A DNA stretch of 64,000 nt from Antedon bifida. Lineage: Eukaryota; Echinodermata; Crinoidea; Comatulida; Antedonidae. Made by a program: the position numbers and the translations under genes. Within the stretch, counting starts at the first letter, position 1, and every line of letters starts with the position of its first letter. Where the stretch lies: contig OY727099.1 of assembly GCA_963402885.1 (NCBI GenBank), forward strand, positions 16,883,001-16,947,000, written 5' to 3'. Positions 38,201 through 50,447 of the stretch are shown in pieces. The notes under the pieces were generated by a model. It did no database searches and was not told the DNA's origin. It saw only the letters and a list, made by a program, of their open reading frames with translations.

Positions 38201-40900
38201 AAATGCACAAAATGGTCTAAAACGTCTCCAAATGCGATTTGAAGCTATTTTGTGCACTTTAATGTTTTGTGTGAAAAGTTTTATCGAAATGCTCAAAATG
38301 GTCTAAAACGGTTTCAAATGTGATTTTAAGCACTTTGATATTTTTGTGTAATCAAGTTTTTTCGAAATGCACAAAATGGTCTAAAACGTCTCCAAATGCG
38401 ATTTGGAACTCTTTTGTGCACTTTGATGTTTTTGTGTAACCAAGTTTCATCGAAATGCACAAAATGGTCTAAAACGTCTCCAAATACTATATTAAGCTAT
38501 TGTATGCACTTTGATGTTTTTGAGTGAAAAGTTTTTTCGAAATGCTCAAAATGGTCTAAAACGTCTCCAAATGCGATTTGGAGCTCTTTTGTGCACTTTG
38601 ATGTTTTGTGTCAAAAGTTTTATAAAATGCTCGAAATGGTCTAAAACGGTTTCAAATGTGATTTTAAGCACTTTGATGTTTTTGTGTAACTAAGTTTCAT
38701 CGAAATGCACAAAATGGTCTAAAACGTCTGCAAATGCGATTTGAAGATATTTTATGCACTTTGATGGTTTTGTGTGAAAAGTTTCATCGAAATGCACAAA
38801 ATGGTAAAAAAACGTCTCCAAATACGATAATAAGCTGTTGTATGCACATTGATGTTTTTGTGTGAAAAGTTTCATCGAAATGCACAAAATGGTCTAAAAC
38901 GTCTCCAAATACGATATTAAGCTATTGTATGCACTTTGATGTTTTTGTGTGAAAAGTTTTTTCGAAATGCACAAAATGGTCTAAAACGTCTCCAAATGCG
39001 ATAACAAGCTGTTGTATGCACATTGATGTTTTTGTTTGAAAAGTTTCATCGAAATGCACAAAATGGTCTAAAACGTCTCCAAATACGATATTAAGCTATT
39101 TTGTGCACTTTAATGTTTTGTGTAAAAAGTTTTATCGAAATGCTCAAAATGGTCTAAAACGTCTCCAAATACTATATTAAGCTATTGTATGCACTTTGAT
39201 GTTTTTGAGTGAAAAGTTTTTTCGAAATGCTCAAAATGGTCTAAAACGTCTCCAAATGCGATTTGGAGCTCTTTTGTGCACTTTGATGTTTTGTGTCAAA
39301 AGTTTTATAGAAATGCTCGAAATGGTCTAAAACGGTTTCAAATGTGATTTTAAGCACTTTGATGTTTTTGTGTAACTAAGTTTCATCGAAATGCACAAAA
39401 TGGTCTAAAACGTCTGCAAATGCGATTTGAAGATATTTTATGCACTTTTATGTTTTTGTGTGAAAAGTTTCTTCGAAATGCACAAAATGGTCTAAAACGT
39501 CTCCAAATACGATATTAAGCTCTTGTATGCACTTTGATGTTTTTGTGTGAAAAGTTTTTTCGAAATGCACAAAATGGTCTAAAACGTCTCCAAATGCGAT
39601 AATAAGCTGTTGTATGCACATTGATGTTTTTGTTTGAAAAGTTTCATCGAAATGCACCAAATGGTCTAAAACGTCTCCAAATACTATATTAAGCTATTGT
39701 ATGCACTTTGATGTTTTTGAGTGAAAAGTTTTTTCGAAATGCTCAAAATGGTCTAAAACGTCTCCAAATGCCATTTGGAGCTCTTTTATGCACTTTGATG
39801 TTTTGTGTCAAAAGTTTTATAGAAATGCTCGAAATGGTCTAAAACGGTTTCAAATGTGATTTTAAGCACTTTGATGTTTTTGTGTAACTAAGTTTCATCG
39901 AAATGCACAAAATGGTCTAAAACGTCTGCAAATGCGATTTGAAGATATTTTATGCACTTTGATGGTTTTGTGTGAAAAGTTTCATCGAAATGCACAAAAT
40001 GGTCTAAAACGTCTCCAAATACGATATTAAGCTATTGTATGCACTTTGATGTTTTTGAGTGAAAAGTTTTTTCGAAATGCTCAAAATGGTCTAAAACGTC
40101 TCCAAATGCGATTTGGAGCTCTTTTGTGCACTTTGATGTTTTGTGTCAAAAGTTTTATAGAAATGCTCGAAATGGTCTAAAACGGTTTCAAATGTGATTT
40201 TAAGCACTTTGATGTTTTTGTGTAACTAAGTTTCATCGAAATGCACAAAATGGTCTAAAACGTCTGCAAATGCGATTTGAAGATATTTTATGCACATTGA
40301 TGTTTTTGTGTGAAAAGTTTCATCGAAATGCACAAAATGGTCTAAAACGTCTCCAAATACGATATTAAGCTATTGTATGCACTTTGATGTTTTTGTGTGA
40401 AAAGTTTTTTCGAAATGCACAAAATGGTCTAAAACGTCTCCAAATGCGATAACAAGCTGTTGTATGCACATTGATGTTTTTGTTTGAAAAGTTTCATCGA
40501 AATGCACAAAATGGTCTAAAACGTCTCCAAATACGATATTAAGCTATTTTGTGCACTTTAATGTTTTGTGTAAAAAGTTTTATCGAAATGCTCAAAATGG
40601 TCTAAAACGGTTTCAAATGTGATTTTAAGCACTTTGATATTTTTGTGTAATCAAGTTTTTTCGAAATGCACAAAATGGTCTAAAACGTCTCCAAATGCGA
40701 TTTGGAACTCTTTTGTGCACTTTGATGTTTTTGTGTAACCAAGTTTCATCGAAATGCACAAAATGGTCTAAAACGTCTCCAAATACTATATTAAGCTATT
40801 GTATGCACTTTGATGTTTTTGAGTGAAAAGTTTTTTCGAAATGCTCAAAATGGTCTAAAACGTCTCCAAATGCGATTTGGAGCTCTTTTGTGCACTTTGA
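38200..40900 (+). repeat. Delta module, short copy
   Basis: Parallel to delta at 20.4-28.1 kb, but without three duplications. The offset steps 17,818 (20,693/38,511), 15,182 (23,329/38,511), 14,333 (24,788/39,121), 12,799 (27,482/40,281). It carries a private extra A near 38,805 (GGTAAAAAAACG), which shifts the frame seen in sister copies. This looks like the simpler state before the 2,636-, 849- and 1,534-bp expansions, although loss cannot be excluded. Confidence 0.78.
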
Positions 40901-43900
40901 TGTTTTGTGTCAAAAGTTTTATAGAAATGCTCGAAATGGTCTAAAACGGTTTCAAATGTGATTTTAAGCACTTTGATGTTTTTGTGTAACTAAGTTTCAT
41001 CGAAATGCACAAAATGGTCTAAAACGTCTGCAAAAGCGATTTGAAGATATTTTATGCACTTTGATGGTTTTGTGTGAAAAGTTTCATCGAAATGCACAAA
41101 ATGGTAAAAAACGTCTCCAAATACGATAATAAGCTGTTGTATGCACATTGATGTTTTTGTGTGAAAAGTTTCATCGAAATGCACAAAATGGTCTAAAACG
41201 TCTCCAAATACGATATTAAGCTATTGTATGCACTTTGATGTTTTTGTGTGAAAAGTTTTTTCGAAATGCACAAAATGGTCTAAAACGTCTCCAAATGCGA
41301 TAACAAGCTGTTGTATGCACATTGATGTTTTTGTTTGAAAAGTTTCATCGAAATGCACAAAATGGTCTAAAACGTCTCCAAATACGATATTAAGCTATTT
41401 TGTGCACTTTAATGTTTTGTGTAAAAAGTTTTATCGAAATGCTCAAAATGGTCTAAAACGTCTCCAAATACTATATTAAGCTATTGTATGCACTTTGATG
41501 TTTTTGAGTGAAAAGTTTTTTCGAAATGCTCAAAATGGTCTAAAACGTCTCCAAATGCGATTTGGAGCTCTTTTGTGCACTTTGATGTTTTGTGTCAAAA
41601 GTTTTATAGAAATGCTCGAAATGGTCTAAAACGGTTTCAAATGTGATTTTAAGCACTTTGATGTTTTTGTGTAACTAAGTTTCATCGAAATGCACAAAAT
41701 GGTCTAAAACGTCTGCAAATGCGATTTGAAGATATTTTATGCACTTTTATGTTTTTGTGTGAAAAGTTTCATCGAAATGCACAAAATGGTCTAAAACGTC
41801 TCCAAATACGATATTAAGCTATTGTATGCACTTTGATGTTTTTGTGTGAAAAGTTTTTTCGAAATGCACAAAATGGTCTAAAACGTCTCCAAATGCGATA
41901 ATAAGCTGTTGTATGCACATTGATGTTTTTGTTTGAAAAGTTTCATCGAAATGCACCAAATGGTCTAAAACGTCTCCAAATACTATATTAAGCTATTGTA
42001 TGCACTTTGATGTTTTTGAGTGAAAAGTTTTTTCGAAATGCTCAAAATGGTCTAAAACGTCTCCAAATGCCATTTGGAGCTCTTTTATGCACTTTGATGT
42101 TTTGTGTCAAAAGTTTTATAGAAATGCTCGAAATGGTCTAAAACGGTTTCAAATGTGATTTTAAGCACTTTGATGTTTTTGTGTAACTAAGTTTCATCGA
42201 AATGCACAAAATGGTCTAAAACGTCTGCAAATGCGATTTGAAGATATTTTATGCACTTTGATGGTTTTGTGTGAAAAGTTTCATCGAAATGCACAAAATG
42301 GTCTAAAACGTCTCCAAATACGATATTAAGCTATTGTATGCACTTTGATGTTTTTGTGTGAAAAGTTTTTTCGAAATGCACAAAATGGTCTAAAACGTCT
42401 CCAAATGCGATAATAAGCTGTTGTATGCACATTGATGTTTTTGTTTGAAAAGTTTCATCGAAATGCACAAAATGGTCTAAAACGTCTCCAAATACGATAT
42501 TAAGCTATTGTATGCACTTTGTTGTTTTTGTGTAAAAAGTTTCATCGAAATGCACAAATTGGTCAAAAATGTCTCCAAATGCGATTTGAAGTTATTTTGT
42601 GCACTTTTATGTTTTGGGTGAAAAGTTTCATCGAGATGCACAAAATGGTCTAAAACGTCTCCAAATACGATATTAAGCTATTGTATGCACTTTTATGTTT
42701 TTGTGTGAAAAGTTTCATCGAAATGCACAAAATGGTCTAAAACGTCTCCAAATACGGTATTAAGCTATTGTATGCACTTTGATGTTTTTGTGTGAAAAGT
42801 TTTTTCGAAATGCACAAAATGGTCTAAAACGTCTCCAAATGCGATAATAAGCTGTTGTATGCACATTGATGTTTTTGTTTGAAAAGTTTCATCGAAATGC
42901 ACAAAATGGTCTAAAACGTCTCCAAATACGATATTAAGCTATTGTATGCACTTTGTTGTTTTTGTGTAAAAAGTTTCATCGAAATGCACAAAATGGTCAA
43001 AAATGTCTCCAAATGCGATTTGAAGCTATTTTGTGCACTTTTATGTTTTGGGTGAAAAGTTTCATCGAAATGCACAAAATGGTCTAAAACGTCTCCAAAT
43101 ACGATATTAAGCTATTGTATGCACTTTGATGTTTTTGTGTTAAAAGTTTTTTCGAAATGCACAAAATGGTCTTAAACGTCTCCAAATGCGATTTGGAACT
43201 CTTTTGTGCACTTTGATGTTTTTGTGTAACCAAGTTTCATCGAAATGCACAAAATGGTCTAAAACGTCTCCAAATACTATATTAAGCTATTGTATGCACT
43301 TTGATGTTTTTGAGTGAAAAGTTTTTTCGAAATGCTCAAAATGGTCTAAAACGTCTCAAAATGCGATTTGGAGCTCTTTTGTGCACTTTGATGTTTTGTG
43401 TCAAAAGTTTTATAGAAATGCTCGAAATGGTCTAAAACGGTTTCAAATGTGATTTTAAGCACTTTGATGTTTTTGTGTAACTAAGTTTCATCGAAATGCA
43501 CAAAATGGTCTAAAACGTCTGCAAATGCGATTTGAAGATATTTTATGCACTTTGATGGTTTTGTGTGAAAAGTTTCATCGAAATGCACAAAATGGTCAAA
43601 AACGTCTCCAAATACGATAATAAGCTATTGTATGCACTTTGATGTTTTTGAGTGAAAAGTTTTTTCGAAATGCTCAAAATGGTCTAAAACGTATCCAAAT
43701 GCGATTTGGAGCTCTTTTGTGCACTTTGATGTTTTGTGTCAAAAGTTTTATAGAAATGCTCGAAATGGTCTAAAACGGTTTCAAATGTGATTTTAAGCAC
43801 TTTGATGTTTTTGTGTAACTAAGTTTCATCGAAATGCACAAAATGGTCTAAAACGTCTGCAAATGCGATTTGAAGATATTTTATGCACTTTGATGGTTTT

Positions 43901-45886
43901 GTGTGAAAAGTTTCATCGAAATGCACAAAATGGTAAAAAACGTCTCCAAATACGATAATAAGCTGTTGTATGCACATTGATGTTTTTGTGTGAAAAGTTT
44001 CATCGAAATGCACAAAATGGTCTAAAACGTCTCCAAATACGATATTAAGCTATTGTATGCACTTTGATGTTTTTGTGTGAAAAGTTTTTTCGAAATGCAC
44101 AAAATGGTCTAAAACGTCTCCAAATGCGATAACAAGCTGTTGTATGCACATTGATGTTTTTGTTTGAAAAGTTTCATCGAAATGCACAAAATGGTCTAAA
44201 ACGTCTCCAAATACGATATTAAGCTATTTTGTGCACTTTAATGTTTTGTGTAAAAAGTTTTATCGAAATGCTCAAAATGGTCTAAAACGTCTCCAAATAC
44301 TATATTAAGCTATTGTATGCACTTTGATGTTTTTGAGTGAAAAGTTTTTTCGAAATGCTCAAAATGGTCTAAAACGTCTCCAAATGAGATTTGGAGCTCT
44401 TTTGTGCACTTTGATGTTTTGTGTCAAAAGTTTTATAGAAATGCTCGAAATGGTCTAAAACGGTTTCAAATGTGATTTTAAGCACTTTGATGTTTTTGTG
44501 TAACTCAGTTTCATCGAAATGCACAAAATGGTCTAAAACGTCTGCAAATGCGATTTGAAGATATTTTATGCACTTTTATGTTTTTGTGTGAAAAGTTTCA
44601 TCGAAATGCACAAAATGGTCTAAAACGTCTCCAAATACGATATTAAGCTATTGTATGCACTTTGATGTTTTTGTGTGAAAAGTTTTTTCGAAATGCACAA
44701 AATGGTCTAAAACGTCTCCAAATGCGATAATAAGCTGTTGTATGCACATTGATGTTTTTGTTTGAAAAGTTTCATCGAAATGCACCAAATGGTCTAAAAC
44801 GTCTCCAAATACTATATTAAGCTATTGTATGCACTTTGATGTTTTTGAGTGAAAAGTTTTTTCGAAATGCTCAAAATGGTCTAAAACGTCTCCAAATGCC
44901 ATTTGGAGCTCTTTTATGCACTTTGATGTTTTGTGTCAAAAGTTTTATAGAAATGCTCGAAATGGTCTAAAACGGTTTCAAATGTGATTTTAAGCACTTT
45001 GATGTTTTTGTGTAACTAAGTTTCATCGAAATGCACAAAATGGTCTAAAACGTCTGCAAATGCGATTTGAAGATATTTTATGCACTTTGATGGTTTTGTG
45101 TGAAAAGTTTCATCGAAATGCACAAAATGGTCTAAAACGTCTCCAAATACGATATTAAGCTATTGTATGCACTTTGATGTTTTTGTGTGAAAAGTTTTTT
45201 CGAAATGCACAAAATGGTCTAAAACGTCTCCAAATGCGATAATAAGCTGTTGTATGCACATTGATGTTTTTGTTTGAAAAGTTTCATCGAAATGCACAAA
45301 ATGGTCTAAAACGTCTCCAAATACGATATTAAGCTATTGTATGCACTTTGTTGTTTTTGTGTAAAAAGTTTCATCGAAATGCACAAATTGGTCAAAAATG
45401 TCTCCAAATGCGATTAGAAGCTATTTTGTGCACTTTTATGTTTTGGGTGAAAAGTTTCATCGAGATGCACAAAATGGTCTAAAACGTCTCCAAATACGAT
45501 ATTAAGCTATTGTATGCACTTTGTTGTTTTTGTGTAAAAAGTTTCATCGAAATGCACAAATTGGTCAAAAATGTCTCCAAATGCGATTTGAAGCTATTTT
45601 GTGCACTTTTATGTTTTGGGTGAAAAGTTTCATCGAGATGCACAAAATGGTCTAAAACGTCTCCAAATACGATATTAAGCTATTGTATGCACTTTTATGT
45701 TTTTGTGTGAAAAGTTTCATCGAAATGCACAAAATGGTCTAAAACGTCTCCAAATACGGTATTAAGCTATTGTATGCACTTTGATGTTTTTGTGTGAAAA
45801 GTTTTTTCGAAATGCACAAAATGGTCTAAAACGTCTCCAAATGCGATAATAAGCTGTTGTATGCACATTGATGTTTTTGTTTGAAA
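40900..45886 (+). repeat. Higher-order module beta, copy 3
   Basis: Offset +34,874 from beta1 up to the 76-bp insertion, then +34,798 (9,703/44,501, 10,611/45,409). Private change GTATCCAAATG at 43,691 is also seen at 46,094, which shows that the following 2,403-bp duplication is younger. The word AAATGAGATTTGG at 44,391 is likewise shared with 46,794. Confidence 0.83.
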
Positions 45887-48289
45887 AGTTTCATCGAAAT
45901 GCACAAAATGGTCTAAAACGTCTGCAAATGCGATTTGAAGATATTTTATGCACTTTGATGGTTTTGTGTGAAAAGTTTCATCGAAATGCACAAAATGGTC
46001 AAAAACGTCTCCAAATACGATAATAAGCTATTGTATGCACTTTGATGTTTTTGAGTGAAAAGTTTTTTCGAAATGCTCAAAATGGTCTAAAACGTATCCA
46101 AATGCGATTTGGAGCTCTTTTGTGCACTTTGATGTTTTGTGTCAAAAGTTTTATAGAAATGCTCGAAATGGTCTAAAACGGTTTCAAATGTGATTTTAAG
46201 CACTTTGATGTTTTTGTGTAACTAAGTTTCATCGAAATGCACAAAATGGTCTAAAACGTCTGCAAATGCGATTTGAAGATATTTTATGCACTTTGATGGT
46301 TTTGTGTGAAAAGTTTCATCGAAATGCACAAAATGGTAAAAAACGTCTCCAAATACGATAATAAGCTGTTGTATGCACATTGATGTTTTTGTGTGAAAAG
46401 TTTCATCGAAATGCACAAAATGGTCTAAAACGTCTCCAAATACGATATTAAGCTATTGTATGCACTTTGATGTTTTTGTGTGAAAAGTTTTTTCGAAATG
46501 CACAAAATGGTCTAAAACGTCTCCAAATGCGATAACAAGCTGTTGTATGCACATTGATGTTTTTGTTTGAAAAGTTTCATCGAAATGCACAAAATGGTCT
46601 AAAACGTCTCCAAATACGATATTAAGCTATTTTGTGCACTTTAATGTTTTGTGTAAAAAGTTTTATCGAAATGCTCAAAATGGTCTAAAACGTCTCCAAA
46701 TACTATATTAAGCTATTGTATGCACTTTGATGTTTTTGAGTGAAAAGTTTTTTCGAAATGCTCAAAATGGTCTAAAACGTCTCCAAATGAGATTTGGAGC
46801 TCTTTTGTGCACTTTGATGTTTTGTGTCAAAAGTTTTATAGAAATGCTCGAAATGGTCTAAAACGGTTTCAAATGTGATTTTAAGCACTTTGATGTTTTT
46901 GTGTAACTCAGTTTCATCGAAATGCACAAAATGGTCTAAAACGTCTGCAAATGCGATTTGAAGATATTTTATGCACTTTTATGTTTTTGTGTGAAAAGTT
47001 TCATCGAAATGCACAAAATGGTCTAAAACGTCTCCAAATACGATATTAAGCTATTGTATGCACTTTGATGTTTTTGTGTGAAAAGTTTTTTCGAAATGCA
47101 CAAAATGGTCTAAAACGTCTCCAAATGCGATAATAAGCTGTTGTATGCACATTGATGTTTTTGTTTGAAAAGTTTCATCGAAATGCACCAAATGGTCTAA
47201 AACGTCTCCAAATACTATATTAAGCTATTGTATGCACTTTGATGTTTTTGAGTGAAAAGTTTTTTCGAAATGCTCAAAATGGTCTAAAACGTCTCCAAAT
47301 GCCATTTGGAGCTCTTTTATGCACTTTGATGTTTTGTGTCAAAAGTTTTATAGAAATGCTCGAAATGGTCTAAAACGGTTTCAAATGTGATTTTAAGCAC
47401 TTTGATGTTTTTGTGTAACTAAGTTTCATCGAAATGCACAAAATGGTCTAAAACGTCTGCAAATGCGATTTGAAGATATTTTATGCACTTTGATGGTTTT
47501 GTGTGAAAAGTTTCATCGAAATGCACAAAATGGTCTAAAACGTCTCCAAATACGATATTAAGCTATTGTATGCACTTTGATGTTTTTGTGTGAAAAGTTT
47601 TTTCGAAATGCACAAAATGGTCTAAAACGTCTCCAAATGCGATAATAAGCTGTTGTATGCACATTGATGTTTTTGTTTGAAAAGTTTCATCGAAATGCAC
47701 AAAATGGTCTAAAACGTCTCCAAATACGATATTAAGCTATTGTATGCACTTTGTTGTTTTTGTGTAAAAAGTTTCATCGAAATGCACAAATTGGTCAAAA
47801 ATGTCTCCAAATGCGATTAGAAGCTATTTTGTGCACTTTTATGTTTTGGGTGAAAAGTTTCATCGAGATGCACAAAATGGTCTAAAACGTCTCCAAATAC
47901 GATATTAAGCTATTGTATGCACTTTGTTGTTTTTGTGTAAAAAGTTTCATCGAAATGCACAAATTGGTCAAAAATGTCTCCAAATGCGATTTGAAGCTAT
48001 TTTGTGCACTTTTATGTTTTGGGTGAAAAGTTTCATCGAGATGCACAAAATGGTCTAAAACGTCTCCAAATACGATATTAAGCTATTGTATGCACTTTTA
48101 TGTTTTTGTGTGAAAAGTTTCATCGAAATGCACAAAATGGTCTAAAACGTCTCCAAATACGGTATTAAGCTATTGTATGCACTTTGATGTTTTTGTGTGA
48201 AAAGTTTTTTCGAAATGCACAAAATGGTCTAAAACGTCTCCAAATGCGATAATAAGCTGTTGTATGCACATTGATGTTTTTGTTTGAAA
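43484..48289 (+). repeat. Tandem duplication, period 2,403 bp
   Basis: 43,484-45,886 and 45,887-48,289 align at constant offset 2,403 (43,819/46,222, 44,391/46,794, 45,411/47,814, 45,759/48,162). Private markers GTATCC, AAATGAGATTTGG, TAACTCAG and CGATTAGAAG are all duplicated. The junction at about 45,886 is inside AAGTTTCATCGAAATGCAC, the segment shared by most monomers. Confidence 0.9.
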
Positions 48290-49706
48290 AGTTTCATCGA
48301 AATGCACAAAATGGTCTAAAACGTCTGCAAATGCGATTTGAAGATATTTTATGCACTTTTATGTTTTTGTGTGAAAAGTTTCATCGAAATGCACAAAATG
48401 GTCTAAAACGTCTCCAAATACGATATTAAGCTATTGTATGCACTTTGATGTTTTTGTGTGAAAAGTTTTTTCGAAATGCACAAAATGGTCTAAAACGTCT
48501 CCAAATGCGATAATAAGCTGTTGTATGCACATTGATGTTTTTGTTTGAAAAGTTTCATCGAAATGCACCAAATGGTCTAAAACGTCTCCAAATACTATAT
48601 TAAGCTATTGTATGCACTTTGATGTTTTTGAGTGAAAAGTTTTTTCGAAATGCTCAAAATGGTCTAAAACGTCTCCAAATGCCATTTGGAGCTCTTTTAT
48701 GCACTTTGATGTTTTGTGTCAAAAGTTTTATAGAAATGCTCGAAATGGTCTAAAACGGTTTCAAATGTGATTTTAAGCACTTTGATGTTTTTGTGTAACT
48801 AAGTTTCATCGAAATGCACAAAATGGTCTAAAACGTCTGCAAATGCGATTTGAAGATATTTTATGCACTTTGATGGTTTTGTGTGAAAAGTTTCATCGAA
48901 ATGCACAAAATGGTCTAAAACGTCTCCAAATACGATATTAAGCTATTGTATGCACTTTGATGTTTTTGTGTGAAAAGTTTTTTCGAAATGCACAAAATGG
49001 TCTAAAACGTCTCCAAATGCGATAATAAGCTGTTGTATGCACATTGATGTTTTTGTTTGAAAAGTTTCATCGAAATGCACAAAATGGTCTAAAACGTCTC
49101 CAAATACGATATTAAGCTATTGTATGCACTTTGTTGTTTTTGTGTAAAAAGTTTCATCGAAATGCACAAATTGGTCAAAAATGTCTCCAAATGCGATTAG
49201 AAGCTATTTTGTGCACTTTTATGTTTTGGGTGAAAAGTTTCATCGAGATGCACAAAATGGTCTAAAACGTCTCCAAATACGATATTAAGCTATTGTATGC
49301 ACTTTGTTGTTTTTGTGTAAAAAGTTTCATCGAAATGCACAAATTGGTCAAAAATGTCTCCAAATGCGATTTGAAGCTATTTTGTGCACTTTTATGTTTT
49401 GGGTGAAAAGTTTCATCGAGATGCACAAAATGGTCTAAAACGTCTCCAAATACGATATTAAGCTATTGTATGCACTTTTATGTTTTTGTGTGAAAAGTTT
49501 CATCGAAATGCACAAAATGGTCTAAAACGTCTCCAAATACGGTATTAAGCTATTGTATGCACTTTGATGTTTTTGTGTGAAAAGTTTTTTCGAAATGCAC
49601 AAAATGGTCTAAAACGTCTCCAAATGCGATAATAAGCTGTTGTATGCACATTGATGTTTTTGTTTGAAAAGTTTCATCGAAATGCACAAAATGGTCTAAA
49701 ACGTCT
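46910..49706 (+). repeat. Tandem duplication, period 1,380 bp, near-identical
   Basis: 46,910-48,289 recurs as 48,290-49,669 and continues to about 49,706. 46,921/48,301 and 48,181/49,561 are exactly 1,380 bp apart, and the 60-base lines compared are identical. The unit is 16 monomers. It overlaps the second copy of the 2,403-bp repeat, so the 1,380-bp event followed it and is among the youngest events in the window. Confidence 0.92.
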
Positions 49707-50447
49707 CCAAATACGATATTAAGCTATTGTATGCACTTTGTTGTTTTTGTGTAAAAAGTTTCATCGAAATGCACAAAATGGTCAAAAATGTCTCCAAATG
49801 CGATTTGAAGCTATTTTGTGCACTTTTATGTTTTGGGTGAAAAGTTTCATCGAAATGCACAAAATGGTCTAAAACGTCTCCAAATACGATATTAAGCTAT
49901 TGTATGCACTTTGATGTTTTTGTGTTAAAAGTTTTTTCGAAATGCACAAAATGGTCTTAAACGTCTCCAAATGCGATTTGGAACTCTTTTGTGCACTTTG
50001 ATGTTTTTGTGTAACCAAGTTTCATCGAAATGCACAAAATGGTCTAAAACGTCTCCAAATACTATATTAAGCTATTGTATGCACTTTGATGTTTTTGAGT
50101 GAAAAGTTTTTTCGAAATGCTCAAAATGGTCTAAAACGTCTCAAAATGCGATTTGGAGCTCTTTTGTGCACTTTGATGTTTTGTGTCAAAAGTTTTATAG
50201 AAATGCTCGAAATGGTCTAAAACGGTTTCAAATGTGATTTTAAGCACTTTGATGTTTTTGTGTAACTAAGTTTCATCGAAATGCACAAAATGGTCTAAAA
50301 CGTCTGCAAATGCGATTTGAAGATATTTTATGCACTTTGATGGTTTTGTGTGAAAAGTTTCATCGAAATGCACAAAATGGTCAAAAACGTCTCCAAATAC
50401 GATAATAAGCTGTTGTATGCACATTGATGTTTTTGTGTGAAAAGTTT

